Assembly (NCBI GenBank): GCA_963924555.1
Contig: OZ004587.1
Coordinates: 2,356,001 to 2,420,000, forward strand
Length of the DNA stretch: 64,000 nucleotides
Origin: Crambe crambe
Lineage: Eukaryota; Porifera; Demospongiae; Poecilosclerida; Crambeidae
Direction of reading: 5' to 3'
Shown here: piece by piece, positions 21,783-33,500 of the stretch
Position numbering within the stretch: position 1 is the stretch's first letter
Layout: each line of letters begins with the position of its first letter
Position numbers and translations under genes: made by a program
Notes under the pieces: generated by a model
The model's database searches: none
Seen by the model: only the letters and a program-made list of their open reading frames with translations
What the model was told of the DNA's origin: nothing

Positions 21783-22226
21783 TTGAGTGTATTGTTACTA
21801 CTATTCATATCAGTAGTCGTACTAAGCTGTTTTTATTACCGTGTCCACCACCAAAAAAGCTGCACAGTTCATAGAGATCAAGATACTGTAGAAAATGCTA
21901 CTAGTGCAAACCAAGATACTATAGAGAATGCTACCAGTGCAGACACACCAACTGAAGGAATTTATTCACTAATTTCCCAAGAAAATATCCATACCATCTA
22001 TGACACAGACACAGAGTATGAAGAGTATCAAAACAATGATACGAGTGCTATGAATGAACCCAATAACGCCGACTATTCCATGATTACTTTGGAAAGTCTC
22101 ACAAATGATAAGAAATGTCAGCATGCTCCTGACAATTATTCCATGATCACTTCTGAAAGTCTCAAGACACGTCAAGACATACAGCATGATCCTGAACTTC
22201 TAGACATTCCAGACGGGCGAAGGTGA
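21783..22226 (+). CDS. Isolated TM plus Tyr-motif cytoplasmic tail exon
   Basis: Opposite strand to the receptor genes. 147 codons are open from 21,768 to a stop at 22,224-22,226. A hydrophobic stretch (SVLLLLFISVVVLSCFYY) is followed by RVHHQK, a basic stop-transfer, and a polar tail of about 120 residues. The tail has two VENATSA/IENATSA repeats, then three Tyr-Ser-x-Ile motifs (IYSLIS, DYSMIT, NYSMIT), the last two within a repeated YSMIT-x-ESL unit, and EYEEYQNN. Y-x-x-I/L motifs resemble immunoreceptor tyrosine motifs, and YQN is a Grb2-type site (inference). No extracellular part or signal peptide was found on this strand nearby. A possible acceptor (CCTTAG) just upstream coincides with a rearrangement breakpoint, so the true 5' part may have been deleted. 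Either a terminal exon of a damaged gene or a relic. Confidence 0.5.
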   Translation: MSVLLLLFISVVVLSCFYYRVHHQKSCTVHRDQDTVENATSANQDTIENATSADTPTEGIYSLISQENIHTIYDTDTEYEEYQNNDTSAMNEPNNADYSMITLESLTNDKKCQHAPDNYSMITSESLKTRQDIQHDPELLDIPDGRR

Positions 22227-23584
22227 TACAATGATATACCAAAATGTCACAACTTTAATGAAGAATATGGACACATCAAAAGCTCTTCCCGATTTTTATG
22301 AATCATCAAATCAACTATAATGTAGCCATCAATATTATCATTGTTCTTTTTTATATTTTAGCTACTTTATTTACCACATGATAACTAATTTGTGACATTC
22401 TGTAGTAATACCCTCTAAGTTCACCAAGATCAGCCTTGTTTTTTTTAGTCAGCATTAATAAAATTTCTGATATTTTCCCTGTTGGTCCTGGCATCATCTC
22501 ATGGTGGCCAGTATCATTCATTCTGCTCTTCCCAATAGCTAGTTATTTGTTTGGAATACAAAAAATAATTGCATATAGCTATGTAATTTCACAATGGTAA
22601 TTGAACTATTACAATTTTGCTCCATAAGACCCCAATCTACGTACTCTGAAGTACCAGAGAGAGTGAAATCCATTAGGTATAGACTTACACACGGTGCAGC
22701 ATATTCCTAGTTGGCCAGGAAGATGACCACTCTATATAATAGTGCTTATAACAAGAGGGTCACTGACATCCACCTCATCAAGAGAGTCATAGAGAAACAT
22801 GATCCCAATAGTCTGAATGAAGATAATGTGTAGCTACATGGCAATTAATTCTAAACAATGCATCATGCAATACTTCATCCATACAAATTAAGACTGCAAT
22901 AGTGTAGCTATATATCAGGATGCCATTAGGGATTGAGTCATTGAATATTAATTTTGATAGCTATTTTCCAACTCCACTATATACATTCAAGACTACTCAC
23001 ATCCACATAGTGGCTATGAATTGTGCATGTCAATGTTGTTGGAAAGTATCTCATCACAGAATGACGGTCAATGTTATGCCCCCACATGCACCCTATAGCT
23101 GGCAGAGATCCTCATCCAGGATATTTTTCCACCCTTGGAATAGATGAAGCTAGCTCATTAGCTACCTAATAAATTATTCATAAGACAATTGACCATATAA
23201 CTTAATAAATTTGATGATAGAGAGTGCTTGTAGCTATTTGAATCAGACAGACATGCAAATTAGCAGACATGCTGGTCATTCAAGATCAACCTAGGAGTTC
23301 ACTTTCCATAGCCTATTAATTCTTATGCCAACCTGCTTTGATAAAATTTATCATTCCTAGCTAGAACTAGCTATGCTGGCAGAATGTGCCAGTCTCCATA
23401 ATTATCATCATCAACACAGCAACAACAAAAGAACTACAATAACAATAACTACGTACATGTACAACAACAATAACAACAATAATAACGATGATCGACTAAC
23501 TTGATGATACGAAATAATGTAAAAAATAGGTCATTAGCTTAGTAGTGATATAGCTAGTTTAAAGAGTGAGTGGCTTTCTCTAGT
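22227..23584. other. Spacer downstream of G2, homologous to 39.49-40.87 kb
   Basis: Matches the spacer downstream of G1 in patches: CCCTCTAAGTT near 22,409, GATATTTTCCCTG near 22,470, GTTGGCCAGGAAGATGACCA near 22,711, CAAGACTACTCAC near 22,987. This includes the probable 3' flank of the Tyr-tail exon. No independent gene seen. A CAA-rich run lies at about 23,410-23,480. Confidence 0.6.
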
Positions 23585-24549
23585 TCAGAGTATTGTTATT
23601 TCAAATGACAGCACTCTCCCAGTTTTGAATTCACATACATAGAGCTTGCCATTTGTGTCCACTGTCAAACCACAGGGGTCAAAATCCTTGCATTCTTTAG
23701 GGAAGAATGACTTTACAAACCGACCATTTGATTTGAACACAGAAATGCGTTTGTTACCACGATCACTGACATATAGTATATCATTACTTCGATCAATAGT
23801 GATACCAACAGGATAATTGAATCGTCCATCACCACCACCAGACCCACCAAATGTCGATATGAAATTCCCATCAGGGCTAAATACTTTGACACGATGGTTT
23901 TCATTGTCCACCACGTATATCTTCCCATCTTTATCACAAGCGACACTTGTGGGGCAATGGAACTCTCCTTTATCACAAGCGATACATGTGGGGGAATGAA
24001 ACTTTCCTTTACTTGATCCCGACTTTCCAAGGGTTCTGCATTCACTAAGATCTTCTGCATTAAGAACATTCACTGATTTATTAAGAGTGTCAGTGACATA
24101 CACCTTATTATCAAAAATGGAAATTCCAGTGGGCCAATATGCATAACGATCTTGGTTGCTTCGGTTCGTAGTGCAGTGTACAAGTGAAGGAGACTGGCCA
24201 TCCACCAGAAACTTTTTGACACAATGGTTGTAGCGATCTGTCACCAGAATATTTCCACTTGCATCTATTGCTATCTCACTAGGTTTGTTAAGGTCTTGAC
24301 CTCTAGTCTTGGAAGCAAAAGTTCCACGTCTATAAACACATGTTAATTGAAGATTTTTATTAGGAATTGGTTCTCCGGTAGAAGTGAAAAAGTGCAGAGA
24401 GTTAGCCTCATTGTCAGCTACTATTATATGTCCTTCTTTGTCGATAGCTATTCCCCAAGGCCCCTGGACTTTATCACTGGTTAGAAAAGGATGACTCGAC
24501 TCTTCCACCACCACGTTGGGTATTCCACCTTGGTCTATCTGATAAACAC
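23585..24549 (-). CDS. G2 NHL propeller exon
   Basis: 965 nt, acceptor TTATTAG, phase-1 start, stop at 23,585. Six NHL-type repeats with the (G/L)-x-(A/T)-(V/I)-D pattern: QGPWGIAIDKEGHIIVADNE, LNKPSEIAIDASGNILVTDR, WPTGISIFDNKVYVTDT, CPTSVACDKDGKIYVVDNEN, YPVGITIDRSNDILYVSDRG, FDPCGLTVDTNGKLYVCEF. Blade 4 is preceded by a small internal duplication (FHSPTCIACDKGEFHCPTSV) not present in G1. The best known relatives are the propellers of TRIM2/3/71 and Brat. Confidence 0.9.
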
Positions 24550-27500
24550 CTAATAACAAAATTAATGTGATAGTCTCCCAAAAAAAAATAAATCATGAGT
24601 CACATATTTTATATTGATCACTTGTTCATACCATTCCAATAATAATTATTTACTAGTTTATTATAGGCCAATTACCTTAGTACAGAATATATTTTTATAA
24701 TTTTGTAGCACTACATGCTTCAAATGTTGGAGCAATTAGGTAATGCAAATCATTTTGTATATACTAAAGCCTAATTTGCTGCTAATGAAATCCTCGAAAT
24801 ACAGACCAATGAAGACTGAGAAGTATGCATTACATGAATCCAACCAAGAATACCATAAAAACACTTATGTTATATTATGAAATGCATTTCCGGTTATATT
24901 AACAGCGACATAAAATAGATCATCATAATATTTTGACAAAACTGTTTTTACTGTGAAGGAAGTTCTGCAGCAGTTGTTAACCCTCTGCGCATGCGCAAGG
25001 GTTATTCAGTTTGTCTGTCTGTCTGTCTGTTACAACTATTCCAGAGCCAGCGGCACTTACCACACTTCAACTTCAGTCTCAACGATGTCTAGACGATACT
25101 CTTGAGTGTTTATATTGAGCGGATTTTTGGAAAAGGCTTTATTCCAGTAAGAAGGACACAATTCCAGCTCCGCAACTCTGTGCTGCCAACTCCATCTAGG
25201 CCATACTGTAAGGTAAGTTGATAGAGCAACAGCATATATCTCATAGCCAGCAGTATCTTTAGTGATAAATCTATGACGGTGGCTTCATGCATTTAGGTAG
25301 CTGCTACTGTTTACCTGCATGCTTAATCATATCTGTGCAGTTTTCCAAGTAGAATATTTGTACATGCAGGCACTGATAATGAGAATGTGGAATCTGTAGT
25401 ACAGATACTGCTAGCTAGCTCAACAGTATGGAACGCTTTATAGATGATCATTCAAACTTAATACTCCTCATTGGTGATCTGCTCAATATCTGACACAATT
25501 GATTATTATTATTGTATGCAGAGGGTTAGCACTTCAGTGCTTTTTTGCCTCGGCACCAGAGTACCAAGGCACAGTGCCGAAGGTGACTATCTATATATCT
25601 ATGATGGTATGTATTAATAGCGCACGCAATGATGCGCAGTGATGCATAACGAGCACGTGCATTAACAAGCTCTCAAGCTAGCTAGCTAGCCAACAAGCTC
25701 TACAGTACTAAGACAAACAGACACGCTCAGGCTCAGGCTCACAGTCACTACGCAACCGTGAAGAGAGTGCTGATGCTTCTTTGCCAACAAATCAAGCCTA
25801 TGCAGAGAAGACAGCAATGAACAAAAACAACAGATTGCAATGTACACGCCAAAGAGAGAGCCATGTTGAATCCAGTACACATACTTCAATCAAGCTATGC
25901 GAGAGAATCATTCAAAACGGGCAGTTTGAAAGCATTGAACAGCAAGAATACTAGCTGTGTAAATACCAACCTTACTACAATAAGCCATGTTGCTCAGTGC
26001 ACATTATTTAGAAAGTTTAATAATAATAAAGGTTGCACTGAAGTCATGCCGAGGCATTCCTAGTCCTTTTAAAAGACTAATTTGTTCATTATTCTAGTGA
26101 AGTGGTTATGATAGGAAATCTTTGTTCATTTTTTAATAAAGTTTGTTATGATGATGTGTTTTACGTTTTACAGCATAATAATTATTAGTGATCTTTTTAA
26201 GGCCCCTAACATATAGTGGAGCAAAACTGAAAGAAGAAGAATATGAATGGGTGGTCAAAAGTAGACATTGGTTGTCGATAATAACGCCATAGAGTTGATG
26301 TACCAAATTAAGCATAACTAGGGCAATGTACAACATTTGAGTCACAGCGAGCGAGCAAGCAAGTATTCCTATAGGCTTGCTGATAGCTATTCATTTGTGC
26401 TTTCAACTCCTTGGAAGTAAGTTGGCAGGCAGCTTACATAGAAAACTGTAATGCTTACCTCAAAGCACTTAGATAAGCCTAATACTTACAAGCCGCTTAG
26501 ATAAGGCTTGAGCCTGCTTCCCAAAAAGGCTGTAGAGATGTTGAACTGATAGTTGATTTGTGCTTTGCTGTTGAGTTATGTAAGTGGCAGGCAGCTGCAT
26601 GCAAGTACTTACCACAAAGCACTTAGATATGTCTAGTGCCTACAATCCACTTAGTATCCACCATGCTATAAACAAAGCGATGTAGAAGTCAATCAAGCAA
26701 TTACAATTATTGCACGACATGTAGGTATGTATGTACGCCTGGGGCATTTTGGAGTGTAGACATAGATTTAAAATTTCAATGAGTCATGACCTGAGAGTCA
26801 GCTCCCTCGCTGCAACAAGTATTCGATCAAATCATGAGAATAGCAATAGCTTCCCTTTGGTTGTTGTAAGTTTTGATGACTACCAGTGAAGAAGATTATG
26901 GTGAGAGGAATACGTTTAGGGTGGCTTACGCTCTATTGTAGTTACGTATCATGATCAGATGACGACGTGGCTACTATTTATTTCATACCTCAGATAGTTA
27001 CTAGTATCGACTATGTGGCCACTTGCATACACAAATTGTTTTGCTTACAATACACTATAATGATAATTTTAAAAGTACTCTATGAGGATTTTCTATTATC
27101 AGAGAGTACGATAGTACTCTCTAAGTAGGGATGGCATGGATCACCCCATTGGACTAATACTTAGTATTTTCTTTCATAACTTCCCTCCTACAATTAGCAA
27201 CTCCTAACTTGGAGACAGAACACAAGTATAAAGAGCAGAAGACAAAGCAGTATCATTTTACAGCGACTTTAAAAATCACCGTTTTCACCTGGTCGTTCAT
27301 CATCATCATTAAACAACTTATTCAGAAATGGTTCACTCAAATGCTATAATTTTTATATCAAACGACTCAAAATAATTATTAACTGCGCTCCTTTAACTCG
27401 ATATGTTCAAAAATAGCTCGTCATCTTCCAACTTGCTAGCTTTCAACCTACGTGGCAGATCTTGGATCTTGACCCCACAACTGACTAGCGAATCTGTCAT

Positions 27501-30500
27501 TTAATAGCTTTCTCTCTTGATGTTGGTCTCTCGATGCTTAGAGTGTAAACCCTAGGCACTAGTCTGGTTAGGAATCAAGCCTTGATGCAACAGTATATCA
27601 GGTACATATCAGTAAAGAGTTTAAAAAATATATATACAAAATTAGGTCAATGGCAATCTTATAGACAGCATGTCCTTCCAAATCAGATTCATTTCAGCTC
27701 ATACAACCATTGAACTACATAGCTACAATACATGGACTTCAACTTGGATAGCAGGACCACAGCATCCAGTTGCCTATAATAAAATAATAGATCATTACAT
27801 CAAAAAGGGTGATGAACAAGAAAAAATATTTATTCTAAATAATAAAGAAAAGTAGGGATGGCTGTGTGCGGTTCAAAACGTTCAGCAACAAGAGAGTGAA
27901 CTTCAGTCAAGTAACCCCTTACCCATCACCAATATTACCAAGCTACAAGCTACTTGACTGAAGTTCGCTCTCGATCTCTTGTTGCTGAATTTTTTGAACC
28001 ACACACAGCCATCCCTACTTTTCTTTTTTATTTAGAATAATCAAAATAGAACCTCTTAAAATTACACTCACTAGCAGTGACACTCACCCCACTTGTTTTT
28101 TTTATTTCTCCACCTACTAAAAAAATGAATAGTAATTTTATCATATATACCAAATAGAAAAATTAATGTTTTAGAGCTTTATTCATCCCTCCTCAGTACA
28201 TACTACCATCTTCAGCCATGCTAAGCAGGATGCCATTTTCTTTTCTCTATGTAGCATAATATGTAGACCACTGCTACATTATAGGTAATTGCTCTATTTT
28301 AGAGGTACAATAATTATCATACATGAGAATTGATAATATGGCATGAAACAAAACCCTTTGCCTATGATTATAAAGGGTGTGTAAACTGTAAAAAGTGAGG
28401 GATTTACCATACTATGATGATAGCAATGATGACACCAATGATGACGAGGATGAGGATCGAAAGTATAACCGGAAGTGTGGGATCAACAATCGAATCAACA
28501 TTAGCTGCATTAAAATAATAATAATAAGGCTTTTTTTTTCAAAGACTAAAAGTAAATAATATTGCATGAAAAATAATTCACTGACTCTCAGGTCATGAGA
28601 TTGAAATTGTAGGTCTACACTCCATAATGCATGTATGTGTCCCATTAGTAGTGTCCTGTGCATGTGTAATGTACATGCTCCATTTATAATTGCAATAGGG
28701 TTAGGCTAGGTGCTTAATGTTTGATTCAATGAAAAAGTATGTTATGTGATAGTCTTGGGTAAGGGCAATGCGTAATATTTGAGTCACAGCAAGCGAGCAA
28801 AGTATTCCTATAGCTTGATACATAATGCTCACTATGAGACTAGAGGGCAAGGCCAGATGAAAAGATTTTGAAAAGAAGCCACTCAAGGCAAGAGTTATGG
28901 CACTTTTTAGCCATTCAATCGCTTGATTGATGGCTAGAAGCAATCAAGACTCAGGAGTGTTGCCTTTTCTGATCAAAATCTCTTCGTTTGGCCCTGCATC
29001 TTGGTTTGCATAATTGGAATAAGCACAAAAGACTATCAACACAAGGTTGCTGCTTGAAAATTTTGACGACAAAAAAAAAATCGATCAAAGCATGGCTTGA
29101 GTTTCTCTGAAACGGTAGCTTCTACAGTGTCTAGTTTGTCCTCAGTTGTAGAGTAGTAGGAAGAGGTAATCAGTATGAAACTGTAGTTTTCAACTATAGC
29201 ATCTCATAGTCAGTGTTACTATCTGCCTCACTAACTTATAAATAATTATTCATGAGCAAACATAAAGGGGGGGGGTGGTAACTAGCTGATATGCACACTG
29301 CTATGCAGCCCACATGGAATTGTCATTTTCGTTGTTACAATGTACAATATTATTTTTGTACACAAGATTAATTTCAATAAATAATTAAAAATGAAATTTC
29401 CCAGTTTAGGTTTCTTATTATAGCCATACATTCTTCATGATTGCTTGTCATGTTGAAAGAAGAAGTGATAGTACTGCTATTCGTTCCTGCTGAGTTGGTG
29501 GCTGTTACACGATAGTAGTATTTAGTGCCCACCATGAGATCACTTAATTCCACACTAAGGAGAAAGTTGACGCGGGTGATATTTGGACCACTGGTGATTC
29601 GGGAACTGTTCATATTCAAGTTGGACTCAGATAGTCCATATTGCACCACATAATACTCCTGATCATAAGTTATAGAGGACACAAGCCACTGCACTGTGGA
29701 ACGATTATGGAGTAAAGATTCCCTGGATATCCTCACATTCACGGGCATAGCTGGACTAGAGGCACCTATAGAGTACAAACAAAGGTAGCTTAAAACTATC
29801 TCACTCCGAGTATGAGATACGTAGAGCAAAGGAAGGCAATTTGCACTTAGGGAATCAGATGACCCAGCAATAAGATGGCCACCAATGAAATGCATGCCCA
29901 CATGCATAGTCCCCCTTCTATCCAAAATTTCTGTATGAAACCCTGCTCAAACATAATTGACTATTGTTTCACTTCATCATTGATGTGTGGTCCAATTCTC
30001 TATCCATATTACAAATTCAATTTAGCCATACTATGGCGTTATAAGTATAACAAGTTAGTCTTTTAAAAGACTAGGAATCCCTCGGCACAACTTCAGTGCA
30101 ACCTTTATTATTGTTAAACTTTCTAAATAATGCGCACTGAGCAACATGGCTTATTGTAGTAAGGTTGGTATATGGGATTTGTTTAATATACAGGTACAAC
30201 CCTGTATTCCTAACTACACCACATCTATCCCTTAGAATATTCAAGCCTACAATATTAATTAATACGCATTATCAATGATTTACCAATGATACTTTGAGTC
30301 TGTGAGGAATTACTAGTTATGATATCAGGGGCTGGAGAGACATCCAGAGTCACTGTGCAGGTGTAAGTGTGGATTCCTGCTTCAGTGGCATTGATGGAAA
30401 GTACACTACTTCCACTGGTAATTGACTGACTGCCAGTAAAGAATTCAGCAGAGATGTTAGATGAGGATCCCCCTATGGTATGCTGCCAGCTAAAAATTCT

Positions 30501-33500
30501 GCTAAGATTAACTGGAGTGCCTCCAGCAGTTATGATAGCTGAGCAGATGAAAGAGAGACTGTTATAAGGGGCAATGTTCAGGTAACGGGTTAACACAGGA
30601 TTCACAGGATCCAAAGAAATATCGATCCTTGGTTCTACATATTAAATTTGGAAGGTTAGTAACATAATACATCAATACATACTATACATGTATGTCCCCC
30701 CCCCCCCCCCCCCTCCCTCCCCCGTCAACCAAAAATTAATCAATAGTCCCTTGTTAGCAAAGAAAAAGATCAGCTTTATCTTTGGCTATAACCATAGTTA
30801 GCAGCGATCTTGCAACATGAAATCCAGAATTTACATAGCCTTCTTCTAAATGACTTTGGAGTTGGGCTACTTGAAAGGAGGCTATGTAAATTTTGGTTTT
30901 GCTGTTCATTATGCTTTTTGGCTTCCTTATTTTAATTCCAGTTGTATAAAGTCATTATTCTTTTTTTACTAACCTATTATTCTTTAATTATGCTCGTAGC
31001 TGATGTCATTATGTATTGAAAGACTACGTAAATAGCTACTTACTATCTCACTAGCAGACAAGTTTGGTCAATCTAGGCTAGCTAGTGTAGGCACACATGA
31101 TAAATACATTCAAGATCAACAACCATGAAGTTCACTTTCAATAGCCTATTATGCCAGCATTATGCTTCCTGCTTTGATTGCAGATTGCCAATCTGCTGTA
31201 CTCATTATGGAGTAAGAGAGAACCGAAAGACATGCAGCTGACTTAATTAATTAGCCACAAAGAGTTGTTTCTTATGATGACTCTATATAATTATTATACA
31301 GGATCACTATTCAAAAGAAGTAATGAAGGTTCAAGAAAAGAGAATGCTTGAATAAAAGAGTATAGACAATGCTGACAGTCACATTTTTTATCACTGCATG
31401 CCACCATGAAAGAATAGCTCTTCAACAATGCAGTGCAAGTTTCTAGTATAGACATACCGTACAGCAGGATAATTTCGGTGGGATAAAAACGGTAATTTCG
31501 GTAATCAGTTTATCTATCGAATATTTTCTATCAAATTTTTTTCCAAATAAAGCCACCGTTTAGACATTCGTACATTCAACTGAATTACGGCACTATACAT
31601 AACCTATGTAACCTTCTGGTCCACTTTCTTCTTAGCTATAATAATAGCTAGATTCCATCAAATAAGAAGTCACAATGATCGTGAAGAGGGCTATACCTGA
31701 AGAAATGAAGGCCAAAAATAGTATGGAAGCCAAGTGAAAATGGAGATTCAGCAGCTGTAAAGCGAAGTCCATAGATATTGTTGCACACGTGCTAAAATAA
31801 TCATAGCTACCGAATAAAAGACTTACCGTAATTCTTCATCTGTCTCGTCCTTTGATGATTAACAAAATATTTTATCTCCGAAAAAAACCCCGCTGTACGG
31901 TAATACCATCAATCATTGGAATTACAACTACCTAGCTAGGCATTATTTGTTTTGCACAATAATTATTATGCTTATTTTTCGTTGGGCTTCCTACGTATAT
32001 CCTATGAAAATTATAATTGTCGTTCTACCCTCAACACCTTGAAACTTTAAACATCTGAATATTATACAGTTAAACATGCATAGCAGCAAAATACTTACTA
32101 GAGACTGAAATATCTCTGGTTTGTTGTGGTGTTCTTATGAGTACCATATTGTCAGACATGATTGTAGCGTTGCAGTGGTAACTGCCTGCATCTTGTGTAG
32201 TCATGGGGTGAAACTCCAACAAGCGCTGAAATCTGTTTCCTCTTCTGACTAACATGACTTCACTCAGCTGCACATTGTTTGAGTTGCGTCGGATGCCAGG
32301 CCCTGAGAATGAGATATCCACTTCAACTTCCTCAATTCTGGGAGTGCTTAGCAGGTATGTCAAAGTACAACTGTAATTGATATTCAATCCAATATAGTTT
32401 ACTCTTGAAGCAATTGTTGTTTGTCGCTGAATTAATAGTGTATGATCTGCAGAAAATAAGAAAAATGGATTAGTACTGGTGTTACAATAACCTGGTTTTT
32501 TGTTAGCTTTTTTTTTTTTTTTTTTGGTTTTTTGTTTTTTGTTTTAACCAGAGTTCATAGTACACATTAGTTATCCCATGTGTAATAGAAGTCAATCCAT
32601 TAGCTATTATGTATAATAATTATTATGCATGAGCACTATAGTAGCACTGGGTAGGAACAAGGGGGGGCCACAGGGGCCAGGGCCCCCCCCCCCCCCATTA
32701 TTTTCAGACAGGGGGGCAGGGCCCCCCTATTTAATTGCAAAGTACTAGGACTGAATGTCAATAAATTACTTTGGAGTTTGATTTTTTTCTAGAAACTAGT
32801 CAGTAGTGCCAACCCCCCCCCCCCCCCCCCCCCCCCAGTAAAATAGGCGTGGTCTTAACTAAAACTTAGGTGGCCCCCCATTCAAAATTATCTTCCTATG
32901 CCACTGAGTAGCTAGCCTAGATGAACCTCTTTTGCCTTCAGGACAGTATTATTGGAGTATATTACTTTTAAATTAGTGGTTCAACAAGTGCTTGTATTGG
33001 GTGGCTCAAGAACTAGTCTAGAATTACTTTTAGGCAACATACTGGCAAGCAGTGTAGAGCAGGTAGCACTTTTCTCATTCAATGGACTCTGATGCTTCTT
33101 TTATTTTATTTGCTAGTGTTGTTTATGGATAGTTTTGGTGCTGTAAAGTGCATAAAAGCAGCTACAGCTGCAGGTATTTTTTCCTACAGCCAAAGGATGA
33201 TGTGCACTATTTAGAAAATTTTGTTGCGTGCATATGGCGAGCTATGCCATCTTAAATTTCTCAGCCATTATAATATGCCCTGAATTGGGCAACTGCATAC
33301 TAAGTAGAAAAAAATTACTTCTGAATAAGCAACACGAACGTCACACCAGAATTTCGAACTAAAGTCAGGCAGAAGCTAGTTTCTTGTTTCCTGATGCTAC
33401 GAAACGACAATTAAAGTCCAGAGAAGAGCAACAAGGTAGCACAGATAGCTTAGTTAGTAAGCTTATAAGCTAGAAAGCCTACCTTAGTTCTGGTGACATG

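Noticed and set aside
23713-24069. 118-codon minus-strand frame, and similar frames at 40,989-41,297 and 61,080-61,271
   Set aside because: Out-of-frame shadows of the NHL exons; the NHL frames carry the repeated motif.
23585-24549. NHL exon of G2 (and of G1) as an independent gene
   Set aside because: Kept as an alternative only: no ATG with a convincing start precedes it, the acceptor is good, and its phase matches the juxtamembrane exon in both genes.
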